Source: Watersipora subatra (taxonomy: Eukaryota > Bryozoa > Gymnolaemata > Cheilostomatida > Watersiporidae). From it: a DNA stretch of 64,000 bases. A model generated the notes under the pieces. The model was not told the DNA's origin and did no database searches. It saw only the letters and a program-made list of their open reading frames with translations. Shown here in pieces: positions 1 through 12,500 of the stretch. Positions within the stretch are counted from its first letter, which is position 1. Every line of letters begins with the position of its first letter. Position numbers and translations under genes: made by a program. The DNA lies in NCBI RefSeq assembly GCF_963576615.1, contig NC_088717.1, forward strand, positions 12,673,559 to 12,737,558, in the 5' to 3' direction.

Positions 1-506
1 TTGCTTAAAATAGATGTAACGGCTTGATTTGATATATATCGTCGATAGATATGATATTTTTTAAAAATATCCATTTTATCATTCGGTTTTCACCTTAAAA
101 CTATTGCTAACAGTCTAAAAATGCTAAATAACACCTAAAATCATCAAATATTTGCATAGAGGCCTATTAGGCTTACCCAACACAGCCAAACAAAGAGAGC
201 CAGACCAAGGAGGTGACATTGGCTAAACGCATTAATTAGGGTTTGAGTTCACAAGAGTTTTTCAGATCTAAATTGTATTCCTTCATCCCGGTACTATCTC
301 CCTAACCTGATTTTCTCATCTCATGTTAAACTGTTATATCTTATTGCCTTATTGGAAGACCAGCCTACTGAAAACCCTTTGAACTTCATCATCCATGATT
401 TTGAATTGAAAATTCTGAAACCCAAAAACAGAATTGTAAGCACATTACGCTGACTGAGATGACAGAGTAACTCAGCTCATCATTTCCTGTAAAAATTTTC
501 AATGAC
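1..506. other. Non-coding flank, no gene seen
   Basis: AT-rich sequence beyond the 3' end of the INPP4 gene. No exon-like segment was seen. The palindromic AT-rich stretch at 30-80 (repeated GATATATATC/GATATGATATTTTTT words) resembles one at 2440-2515, so both may be pieces of one old repeat. Confidence 0.4.
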
Positions 507-1992
507 TACCCTAGGACACTTATATTTCGCTAGTATTTAGTTTCGTGAGCAGCACACAAAGTAAAATTTCGCTGCAACTTAATTTCGCAGCTCTGATGAG
601 TGCGAAAATATAGTGATGTGAAAATAAATACAGTGGAACAAACAAATTAGATTCCTCAGGTCCGGTCCTCTAGTAAAAAAAGTTTTTATATTTGCGACTA
701 GTTTGTATTTGTAACCCGCAGGTATAAATGTATGGCAGAAATCGATAATTCAACGTGATCGCTTGCTGCCATTTGTTTCTTGGACTATCAATGACGTCTC
801 GGTCCTTTCCGTCGTGACCGATATGGTACCAATATTAGTTCTCAAGTATTTATAGCAAGCGATGGCCATGGCACGTTTTGAGTTCACAATATTTCAAATT
901 TAAAAAAAATCAAATACAGTACATGTCTCATAAAAAAGAAAATAGATAACAACCAACATCACAACCAGAACTGTATAACATGGTTGGACCTGGTGAGGGT
1001 TGTTATCGGTTTTGGTTGGCAGTAAAATTCATCACTACAATAAGTATTATTTAATTGTATGACTTCACCTACCAGACTTTCATCCTCATCAGTTACAAAT
1101 TCGGTGACTAAACTGATATCATCATCTTCTTCGTTTGTCTTGGCTTTTCCAAAAAAACTTGTTGTCTTAATTTGCTTTGCCATGCTGCTCATTCGGTGTA
1201 TTAACGAATATACTAGAAATTTCCCAATGAGCTCAATCACACACAAAATTATCTGCATTTCTAATATCACGATTTTGTTGTGGATATCAATGAACTACAT
1301 GAATTTCATAGTCCAACGGCTATAGAAAGGTTTTTATCGCTGTAGAATATCACTTTATTCGAAGCCATAGATACAAACATCAACTTTTAGTAGCTCTTAG
1401 GCGTCATTATTATCTTCATCAGCGGCAAAATATTCTTGTTAACGACTTTTATAAAGGTTTGTAAATATCAAGTTTTAGCAAACATCTGCTTGTCCATATC
1501 CTACTTAATGAACTTGAAATAAAATCGGCAAAAATGATCTTTGTTAAAACGCTTAAAAGAAAAAGATGTCTTCTTTCTGAGCTTTTTAACTGCATACAAG
1601 TTTTGCCTGTTTTAATTTTAAAACGTTTTGTCAGTCACATCAGCTAAAACAAAGCAAATCTCAAAAAATAGAAAAATGTTGATACTTGCCAATAAAATTT
1701 GTTAAAACTTCACGTGAGAGGCCCGGCTGAGGCCTTACATAAGAGAAACCTGTTGGGAGCTTACAGCACCCCCCTCCTTCTCCACACCCCAGATGTTCAT
1801 AACTAGTCGTCTAACATTAGCCCCCCAACTTGCAACCAGTGAATACAGGCCTGTGTAGAACATAGCTATTTAATTTCGAATTTTCGCTAGTTCGTTATGA
1901 TAGTTTAGTTTTGCGCATGAATTTTTCGCGTGATGATGACTCCACGAAAACGCGAAAGTTAGATGCCGCGAATACTTAAGTGTCCTAGGGTA
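507..1992. mobile_element. TIR element with TA target duplication, termini CCCTAGGACACTTA
   Basis: The left end reads TA then CCCTAGGACACTTA (from 509) and the right end reads TAAGTGTCCTAGGG then TA (ending 1990), so the ends are inverted repeats flanked by a TA duplication. Sub-terminal sequence on both sides is rich in TTTCGC/GCGAAA words. The middle holds an older pogo-like fragment (959-1690), so this is either a composite or a nested insertion. No intact transposase is present. The superfamily is not certain; TA duplication is compatible with Tc1/mariner-type elements. Confidence 0.6.
959..1690 (-). pseudogene. Decayed pogo/Tigger-like element fragment with transposase tail
   Basis: Positions 1310-1690 align by eye with 36600-37000 inside the CAGT-ended TIR element at 36479-37229; both contain the words CACTTTATTC, GCGTCATTATTA and AAAAGATGTCTT. 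On the minus strand at 959-1270 an open frame carries KQIKTTSFFGKAK followed by an acidic stretch (NEEDDD, TDEDES). A Q-x-x-x-x-x-FF, PIP-box-like tail is a known feature of the pogo transposase C-terminus. The catalytic domain is absent, so this is a remnant. Assignment to pogo/Tigger is inference. Confidence 0.4.
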
Positions 1993-3399
1993 GCTTCAAA
2001 GGATTCTGGCTCGGTATAAAATCTATACATATGATGGTATAACTAGACTGCTATTGTTGAGCGTGTGTTTTCATCATGTGGACTGGTTCACAGCAAGTTG
2101 AGAAATCATCTCAGTGTGGTGAAGGCTGGCAAGCTGGTGTTTGTTTACAAATATCTAAACTCAACAAGAGTAGGACATTAGAACATGCATGGACTATCAT
2201 AGTGTGTATTTACTATTTGCTCTACTTTGTTTGCATTTTGCATTCATGTCATGATTTCCAATCCAATGTTTGACGAACATTTCTGTAATTATAAATATTA
2301 TTATACTAGGCCTACAATAAATCAGGTGTTTGGTATTAAACATTGCTGACTGGACCCATACAACCTATAAAGTACATCAATCACAATGTAAACGCCATAT
2401 AAGTTCAACCTAGCTTTCAATTTTTTTTCCAAAAATATCACAAATATCAAAAAAATCAATAAATATCATGATATATATCAGTGATATGATATTTTTTAAA
2501 ATATCGATATTTTTGCCAACTCTGCTTGATACATCAATAATGTTAGCTAGACAATGCCGATGGAAACCTCAGAGTTTGTATAATTAATTAGTTTCAAAAG
2601 TGTGAAATAAGCAACCATGGACACACAACCGATCTATATCTTTACAAATCAAATACAAATGACTTAAGTGAATATCAAAGTTTACAGACAGACAATTTCT
2701 GATGAGTGATAGAGATTGCACGGCAAAAACAAGGTGAAGGTCAAGAACTAGATCATAAAAAAGATACACTATAGTTGAAATGAAAGACTACGTACATCGA
2801 TCAAATAATAAAATCATATCAGAAGTATAAAATACTACAAAACTAACACCATACCTTTTAAAAAGTAAGCACCGCAAAATACTGCTGCCAGCTGATGTAC
2901 AACACCGACATATCTTAAAGTATATAATATCAACTCGAAAATAATAAATTGCCTTATTTTAAAATAACAACAATTACAGTTCGCAATAATTTCATGTAAA
3001 TATAATTAGAACCAATAAAATAATTACTAATAACTAATAATTATGGATTTTCTCGTCTGTCGAGAACAACGATAAAATGCTTATTCATAGCTATGAGCAT
3101 CTCATACATGAGTGAATGCATAGGCCTTTGGCATACAATAAAGTGCTCTGAGATGAGAACACTAACTTAAAAATTTTTCTTCTTCAAAACTTAATGAATA
3201 ATCGCATAATCAAAATATTTATGATTTCATGGTCTGCAACTAAAATAAACCACCTATAGATCTGACAGCAGGTTTCCCACTTGAACTCTTTCAAACAGCG
3301 ATAATGAGAAATATGAAAACTTTTGAACGAATCAGTTAGTATTAAGAAAATAGAGTCACTTCTTGCAATTCCTCTATTATGAGCTGATCAGCTGATAGA
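1993..3399. other. 3' flank and probable 3' UTR of INPP4; no gene seen
   Basis: This lies directly downstream of the INPP4 stop codon (minus strand). It should contain the 3' UTR and polyadenylation site, but I could not place an unambiguous AATAAA on the minus strand. Short open frames at 2076-2273 (+) and 2584-2769 (-) show no recognisable domain and look like chance. Confidence 0.4.
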
Positions 3400-3532
3400 T
3401 TAATTTTGATGAGGTCCGTAGGTGCCTGTAGGAGGTCTGTACAACTTGGGGAAACTTAACAGCTGCAGACTTGAGAATGCGTAGCGAGGAAACCCAATGT
3501 TTTTAAATGTATTCTCTCTGCGAGCTCCCTCA
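3400..3532 (-). CDS. INPP4: INPP4 exon 21 (terminal)
   Basis: The acceptor is TTTTGTAG before TGAGGGAGC. The exon completes a Ser codon split AG|T from exon 20, then reads [13 protein letters not shown] and [20 protein letters not shown], ending GPHQN and TAA at 3400-3402. This matches the conserved INPP4 C-terminus, so the phosphatase domain is complete. Confidence 0.92.
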
Positions 3533-6500
3533 CTACAAAATACATCGTTGGGCCACGATTAGGGAATTGGTGAGATTATAAGCTACGACAAGCCTACTTA
3601 GTCGATGACCAAGTTATTAAAATGTGAGATTATTGACAGGAAATCAGCTCTACTGCCTCCCTGTTGTAAAAGCTTGTACAATCTATCCTTTGATGTTGAC
3701 CTTTGATCCCTTATCCTTTGATCCCAATGTAAAAGCAGTTCTTAAAGGTTGACTTGCAACAAAATTCACATTACAGTTATTTGGTATCAAAAGATTCACC
3801 ATGTCTTACTCTGTTGTGTTGTAGGTGCAAAATATGTGGAAAGGTGATTACAAGCTCTTAAAGGCTAAAAAACGAACAAAAAATCGCAGCCCCACGAGAC
3901 CGCCGTAGTTTGGATTCCCTTTCCAAAACGGCTCAAATGTGATGTAGTTGTGAGAGATGGTTTCTGTTTACACTTTCATGCAATCTTATTCGTCGAAATA
4001 TTTTCACAAATATACTTCACGCATTCAATAAAACTATGTCTATTGTTCTTACGCGTCAGTTTTATCGTCTTCGTAATGCTGCCACTTGTAGCAGTGATAT
4101 CTTATAACTTACCGTAAAAATTCATTAAACAATTTAACCTTACCCCGAAGGTGTACATATCATTGTCTGATAATCATGACGAGCTTGTTGGTCACCTGTG
4201 ATAATCGAAAAGCGCTGCAAAAATTATTTGCGAAGTATTGGGTCACATGATCAGATTACGACTTGCCAATTAGACCAGGCCAAAACAAAACTGTAAAGTA
4301 GCGAGCATCTATATTTGCTACGGGGTCTTCGGTAAAACCCGAAGTGTTTGTCATAAACTAGTATTACGATAAGTTTTATATTGAGCTTTTTATTGGCCTT
4401 ACAATTCATGTGAGAACATACGTGACAAGACGATAACCAAATTTCGTTGTTACGCCATCAAAATAAAGAGATTCCAATCTACGGCGGCTTTTCGTTTTTG
4501 AGCTTTTAAGCACTTGTAATCACATTTTCACATATTTGGCACTTACAACACAACAGAGTAAGACATGGTGAATCTTTTGATACCAAATAACTGTAATGTG
4601 AATTTTGTTGCAAATAAACTTTTAAGTTAAAAAATTATGTCTATCCAAACACAAAGCTGTACAAATTGTTTAACGGCATTTGTGAACAGATGGGGTACAA
4701 AGATACAAAGATGGGGTATTCTCATAATACTACCATATGAATCAACTGATTAAAATAGCGGGCTTGACATACCGAGTTCTTGATTAGAAACCTACCTTCT
4801 GAGACAAGAGAGTGCCTTCTCGAATAGATGCGGTGAAAGATCATGTTCTTGCTGTAATATTCGACACTCATAGAGTGTGATGGACATTGCAGTCCGGTCT
4901 TTGGCACTTTTGCAGCTTACAAAGTGCACACAGTTTAGTTTCCTGCAGACCTGTGGGAGAATTCAAAACTATCACTTCTATCAGTGTATTCGCGCATGAA
5001 AGAAACATTGCAGTCCAACTCTTAATGGACAACTCCCAACAAAACCAATAGATTGCTTTCGGGAAATTGTGTTGCAACTAATTTAAAGATATTGTTACAA
5101 TAATATGGTATTTAATTGATGACTGAGATATATAGAGATCTTACAACTGCCGATGTGAGCGATAATCCCTGGTTTTACCAATGTTGTGGTAGTTGACGCA
5201 GGAAATCATTGACAGGCATTTTAATGGGTAATGAAGAACATAATATGCTAAGACATGAACAATATTGCTAGGACAAATGGTCAAATATATTAATATGTGA
5301 TTGAAGGATAATGGAAATGATAGCCCAATGGTATATGACAATAATCAGTAATGCCAACAAACAAAACTGTATAACAGAATTATGAATAGTAATAAATCCT
5401 AGCAAACATGACCACTAAAAGTGTTACCTAGTGAATAAGCAAGTGGCTACTGATCCACTTAAAACCACAACCTACGATCTCTTCTGCATACAACTTTGTG
5501 GGTAGACAATTTCTATCATTAATTATAACAAGCGAAATACATTGTGCTTCTTTTTCTTTCGACTTAGCGGTCACCACTACCGCAAATTAACCTTTTCTTC
5601 TAGTATAGAACTTATTGAGATCATTTTCTTCTGAGATTTGATACAAACAATTATCATTAGACATTTTCTCACAACAGACATAAATTTATGTGAGAAGATA
5701 TCTAACCATGCGTCTTCATGTCTTTTCACAAAAGATCAAACCACATAAGAATCATTGAGAGATGTCCCAAGATCAACCAAGAGTTCTTGTATGACTCTTA
5801 CCACTGCGATACTAGCCATTAAAGCATAACAGCTTCCTAATTAATGTTCTACTTAGCCAAAGGAAACATCTTATCCATCAGATAACAGATATCAGTAAAA
5901 GGCTTACTAACCAAGTTACTAACAACTAGCAATATGTTAAATTTAAACTACCAAACCTCGGAGGCCAGTTGAATAATCTCCATGTTCTTCTTCTTACAGT
6001 CGCTGATATTCTGGTCAAGTTTGATGAGAAGCTCTTGTACTGAGTACCTCGAATTGGGAGTTGTGCTCACTGAGCCGAAGAGCTCTTCATACTTGCTGTA
6101 GTATGACATCAGTGTACCATAGCTTGACCTGTTCGCCTTATCCTGTACCTCTGTAGTGCCAAGCCTATTAACAATGACAGCGTAGCATGCATCAAGTGTC
6201 CTAACTATTGGTTCAAAGAATTGCAACCACACTCCTATTAAGATATTAATAAACCTTTAGTGAACATCTCCATAACACTGACAGCGTATAATTTGACAAA
6301 GCATTTTAAATAGACCCTGAAAAGTATTTATTATGGTTATTTCATTAGATTGTTGAGCGTCTTTTCTTTATCTTTTTTTGGCAGCAGGCAGACATTCCAT
6401 CCACTAGACTACGGTTTCAATTGGCCGTAACAATGAATAATTTTAGACATACTCATCTTGCTGGTTGAAATACTATTGGTTATTATTGGTCGTTTGCGAG

Positions 6501-9500
6501 ACCGATATTGAAAAGCTGTAAAAAAGGCTTTATGACTTTGAAAGTTAGTGAACCAATCTTTATTTTGAGTACAACGTCAGAGACAGCGTGTTTGATTTAC
6601 ATGGAAAACACGATGAAAGCTGTTCGTGGCAGTTATGGTTTAAGTTACTAGCTTACGTTACTCAGAGTCATTGAGTAATTGTTTTATTCCCTATATAGGG
6701 TCATGCAATCACCTAGTAACTTAGATACGTGTGACACATTGTCACACGTAGACAAGTCAATGCTGTTTTATTGATGCACTATATTGATAAAAGTAGTGCC
6801 ATTATAATGGTTGTTCAAGGTGATTTTTCGACAAATCGAGGTGTACGATATTATTTAATAGCATTTTTTATAATATTTGATAGAACTTTAAACAAATTTC
6901 ACTAATGCCAGAATAAATTGAAAAAAGTTCACCCTCACAATAAGTTCAGACAAAAAGTATTTCTTAATACTAGAAGCAGGATTTGTCATAGACTCAGATA
7001 AAATAATCAGTTGTCGATTGCTGAACAGTTCTTCATAATAGAGTCCTGACCTGCTAATAATAATATCTTCTTTTGATTTCGTCAGATCACTTTGCGGCAA
7101 TTTTAGATTGACAAAGGCAATCTTTTAAAGTCAGACATCCCCCACCTTTACCACCGGTGGTCCCTGTTTACAAATGGTGACCCTTTCAATGCTGGTGGCC
7201 ACTTTTTACCAATAGTTCCCACACTGTCACCACTGGTGGCGCAGTGAGATCAAATGCCTAACCTTACAAGGTGACTGTTTGGAGCTGCTAACCAACTAAA
7301 AGGCGAAGCCATTTAAATTGGATTAAAATGGCTTCAGTAAAAAAAAACAACAAACTTGCTGCAGGCATCTGCTCTTTACCTTTCAGCTATAGTTGCCGTC
7401 TCGTCGAATCCTATATTAAAGAAGACTGGAACAACCTTGAACGTTTCACCTTTCTGTAACGCCTCTGGCAGCAACTGGAAACTAGCACTGGGTATTGGCA
7501 AGCTGACACGGGGCTTAATTCTACAACAAATTAGTCAAAATAAATTTGTCACAGATGTGCTGCCAGAACTATTGACTATGCGCTGCTAGAACTATTGACT
7601 ATATGCTGCCAGAACTATTGACTATGTGCTGCCAGAACTATTGACTATGTGCTGCCAGAACTATTGCGCTGTGAAAAGAGCTGTAGGAATTATAGATCCT
7701 ATTTGATGGTACTACATTCATGTACTGAAAGCTGCATATAAAATGTACTCATACTGAGGTAATGCATTATAAAGATACGCAAATAAAAATATATTTTGAG
7801 TGGGAGGGTTATAGGTTATATGAACAGTTGAATATTTTTCGGAATGGGGAATGTAAAAGTACTTAGTACATGCACTAAACTTGATATACAATGAAAGACG
7901 ATTTCTAGAAATCTTTATCCCAAATACACAAAGAGGTATTAAAAAATACTAAATACGTACCAATTTATGTACTAAATACGTACCAATTTACGTGAAGCTT
8001 ATGTGGTTGCTGCATGAGACTTCAGTAGCAGGACATAACATATAAGACATATTATATTACTTCAACATCAAAGGATTACAGAGCATTCAGTATAAAACAT
8101 AGCTTACAACCTACACATGCAAGCGGTGTTACAGGCGCTATGACATCACAAAATGGCTGACAAAATCGTCCAACATAAACACACCTTTGGTTTGCAATAA
8201 GCAATTGCTAAAAATAAAACTGCTTTCACTTGTTTAAAAAAAGCACAAAAAGCATATTCGAATTACATAATAAAATAATTCATAATATATAAGAATATTA
8301 TTCATATATTATAATAATATTCATATTATATTCATATTAACATAATAAAATTGCAACCAAGTTTAACAAAACTAAACATATCTTAAAATTCTAAAAAAAA
8401 CGCACATAGCGTTGAACCACAACAGCGCTGAATGACCAAAAATAGGCTTAAACATAAAATTTTAAAACAGTAAGCCTTGTAACCAACCTTGGACGCACCT
8501 CTAGACTCATGAATACAAGAACAGATCAAACATTACGGTAATAAAAATCAAGTTTGGTGAATACTTAAAACAAGTGGCTAAAGAAAATATTTTGAATTTA
8601 ACTGAACCGGTGAAGGGGTGGACACTGTGATGAAGGAACCTCATAATATATCCCTTATGAGACAAGTAAACTCAGCTAATACTGTGAATGGCAAAATTGC
8701 AGTAAGTGGCAGACCAACCTGTTGCCAGTTATCACAGGTGGATGATCCATATAATCGTCCTTAGCCGAGAAGCTTTCAGTGAATCGAAACTCGACATTCA
8801 CCAACCAATTGACTCCAAATATAAAATCCTCCAACATCCCTGTAAGCGGATAGAAGCGCATTTAAACATGAAAACAAAAGAATGAATAATATACTTAAAC
8901 ATTACACCAGGAATATTTGAGAACCTAAACACAGGCATTACTTGAGGTACAACCTGGATTAGTTTTCATCAACTGGTTGCAAGTTAAAATGCCTGTTGAT
9001 TGAAGCACGCTAAAGATGGCCAACTTGGGATTCATACCCAAGGTCATATGATACTAATGTGTTGCATGTTTAATTAACTTAAAGGTTGACTTACAACAAA
9101 ATTCAAATTACAGTTATTTGATATGAAAAGATTCACCATGTCTTACTCTGTTGTATTGTAAGTGCAAAATATGTGGCAATGTGATTACAAGCTCTTAAAA
9201 GCTCAAAAAAGAACAGTTAATCGCAGCCACACGAGACCACCGTAGTTTGGATTCTCTTTCCAAAACGGCTCAAATGTGACGTAGCTGTGGTAGATGATTT
9301 CTGTTTACACTTTCATGCAACCTTATTCATCGAAATATTTTCACAAATATACTTCACGCATTCAATAAAACCATGTCTATTGTTCTTACGCGTCTGTTTT
9401 ATTGTCATTGTAATGCTGTCACTTCTAGCAGTGATATCCTATAACCTACCGTAAAAATTCGTTTAATTTTTTAGCCTTAGCTTGAAGGAGTACATGTCAT

Positions 9501-12500
9501 TGTCTGATAATCATGATGAGCCTGTTGGTCACTTGTGATAATCGAAAAGTGCTGCAGAAATTATTTGCGAAGTATTGGGTCACATGATCAGATTACGACT
9601 TGCCGATTAGACCAAACAGAAACAAAACTGTAAAGTAGCGAGCATCTATATTTGATATGGGGTCTTCGGTAAAACCTGAAGTGTTTGTCATAAACTAGTG
9701 CTACGATAAGTTTCATATTGAGCTTTTTATTGGCCTTTCAATTCACGTGAGAACATCACGTGACAAGACGATATTCAAATTTCATGGCTACGTCATCGAA
9801 ATAAAGAGATTCCAATCTACGGCGGATTTTCGTTTTTTAGCTTTTAAGAGATTGTAATCACATTCCCATATATTTTGCACCTCCAACACAACAGAGTAAG
9901 ACATGGTAAATCTCTTGATACTAAATAACTGTAATGTGAATTTTATTGCAAGTCAACCTTTAACCTGTTGAACGCTATTTGAAGCTGTTTACTGCATATT
10001 TATCAATGTTATGTTCTTATACTTCCTTTTTATCGTTTATTATTAAAGCATTATTCTATTATTTTTTAACTCTCTATCGCTATCCCTAGACCCTCCATGG
10101 TCCCACTTAACTCTCCGCGATCTCCCTCAACTCTCCATGATCCCTCTTAACCCTCCATGATCCCTCTTAACCCTCCATGGTCTCCCTTGACTCTCCATGG
10201 CCCCCCTTAACTCTCCATGGCCCCCCTTAACCCTCCATGGTCCCCCTTAATCCTTCGTGGACCCCCTTAACTCTCCGTAGTATTTCTTAACCCTCCATGA
10301 TCCCCCTTAACTCTCTATGGTCCCCCTTAACCCTCCATGGTCCCCCTTAACTCTCCATGGTCCCACTTGACCCTCCATGGTCCCCTTAACTCTCCATGGT
10401 CCCCCTTAACCCTCCATGGTCCTTAACTCTCCATGGTCCCACTTACCCTTCATGGTCCCACTTAACCCTCCATGGTCCCCTTGACTCTCCCTGGTATTTC
10501 TTAACCCTCCATGGTTCCCCTTAACCCTCCATGGTCCCCTTTAACTCTCCATGGTCCTCCTAACTTTTCATGGTCCCCCTTAACCCTCCATAGTCCCCCT
10601 TAACCCTCCATAGTCCCACTTAACCCTCCATGGACCCCTTAACCCTCCATGGTCCCCCTTAACTCTCCATGGTGTCCCTTAGCCCTTTATGACGATCCCT
10701 TAACTATCCATTGCCACCGCTAAGCACTTTTTTCATCTGTTGTCTAGTACCGATAAATATGAGCTGATCTCCCAGACCTTTCCGTTTTAATGATAGTTTT
10801 CATTCCGTGTTTACCCAAACCACTAGGTAAGAATATTTGCAAAATTTTTTTCATCCTGGTTTCTGAGTCTTTTAGCTAAACTCAATGTTGGGTCAAGGTT
10901 GTTCACACTATATCGGAGCATGTTCACGTTAATCCAAGACTACATCGGTGATCATATGTGATAAAAATGTTAACGCTATCACAAACCCATCTGCGTTTAT
11001 TTTAGCGAATAGTCCGTGACAGTACTCTCATTGTACACTGCAGTCACTGAAATGATGAAATACTAGTCCCGCAGCAACTATCAGGAAGGAAAATATAGAT
11101 CAAGCAATCTACAACAGCCAATCACCATTGCACAGACTGTTGTGGATGCTCGGCAAAAAATCAAGAACGTTTGACACTCCGATGCAGTGTGAACCAGCCA
11201 TCAGACACGAGCTGATGATATGCCATGCAGTATCTGGTTCACATGACTATAACGGTTAATATCGAGAAATTGTGATGGAATCCCAGGCCAGACAAAAAGA
11301 CAGACAAATCCTACAACTTACTTCTGTTAGATACGTGCACTTATGTCTATCCTCGACACGGCTATGATTTTGGTGACCTTGATGCTGATAAAAACTACTT
11401 ACTCCACTCAAGCGCACAAATGACTGCTAGACCAACCTTTTTCAGCACCATAGCAGCTGAGGAGACTCTCAAAGTAAAGGACAACTCCGAGCTGAGAGAG
11501 CTGCTCAAGAAAATGAGTATCTGTTATGTTGAATCTGACCTTGGCTAGGAGCCCTGTTACGGCTGATGCAAGCTGCAATATTAATGCATGCTGACTGCTC
11601 CTCTCACCAACAAACTGTATTATTATAGACTTACCCATTACATGGTAACAAATACATTTTGTACATAACCATTACACATGTATATCAGTCTCAGGTTAGG
11701 TGTTAGCTTACATTGCGAAGAACATTCCTACATAAGGAATTATTATGCGTAACTGAGTAAAGATGACAGAGCAGTGGAGAGCCTAGATGAAAAGGTTCCT
11801 AACGCCCACATACCTGCGAGAAATTTTGTTCCAGCAATCCATGTTCACACCGTAGTTGAACATTAATGGCCCAAACGACCAACTCGTGCTGTGACAAGCA
11901 GTACAGCGATCACATAATTGTCTACACGGACTCGCACAAAAACATATATACTATTGTATACTGCAATAGAACTATTATAGTTTAAATACTCTTACAGCTA
12001 AAATTCTTTTTAATAAAAAATGCCAGTTCTTCCAGGATTACTTCAACTAGCACCCTGACAGTTCAATACTCTGTGGGAGTAATAAATGATCGCACAATTA
12101 ATCCAAAATGTGGCAAGATTGTTGATTAGTGCAAGTGGTAGTGTGCCAGGCTGCCAAGCTGATTGGTGTGAGTTCAAACCTCACGCGATGTAATATTTGT
12201 TTCCAACCTCCATCCATAGCTACGAACTAATCAAGATTATAACTTTCCGAGACTAATTTCCATAATCAAGATTATGCGGCCTGAAGCAGTAAAACACTAG
12301 ATTGTGGGTAAACAACAGCGTTTGCCAAAAAGATGGTAACTCACAGCTTGGGAGCGTATTGCTGTGAATCGAATCAATTGCTGAAGACTTGAAGTAAATG
12401 GATCCTCGCTACTCATCTGAATGCTGGAATGAGTCAGACCAAGGCTGGCAAGAGAATATAACTTCTCAAGAAATGCTTCACATTTCATCTTATCCGAGTC

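Noticed and set aside
4722..5077. Two open frames over the INPP4 catalytic exon
   Set aside because: Both are shadows; the real frame gives [10 protein letters not shown] with proper acceptor and donor.
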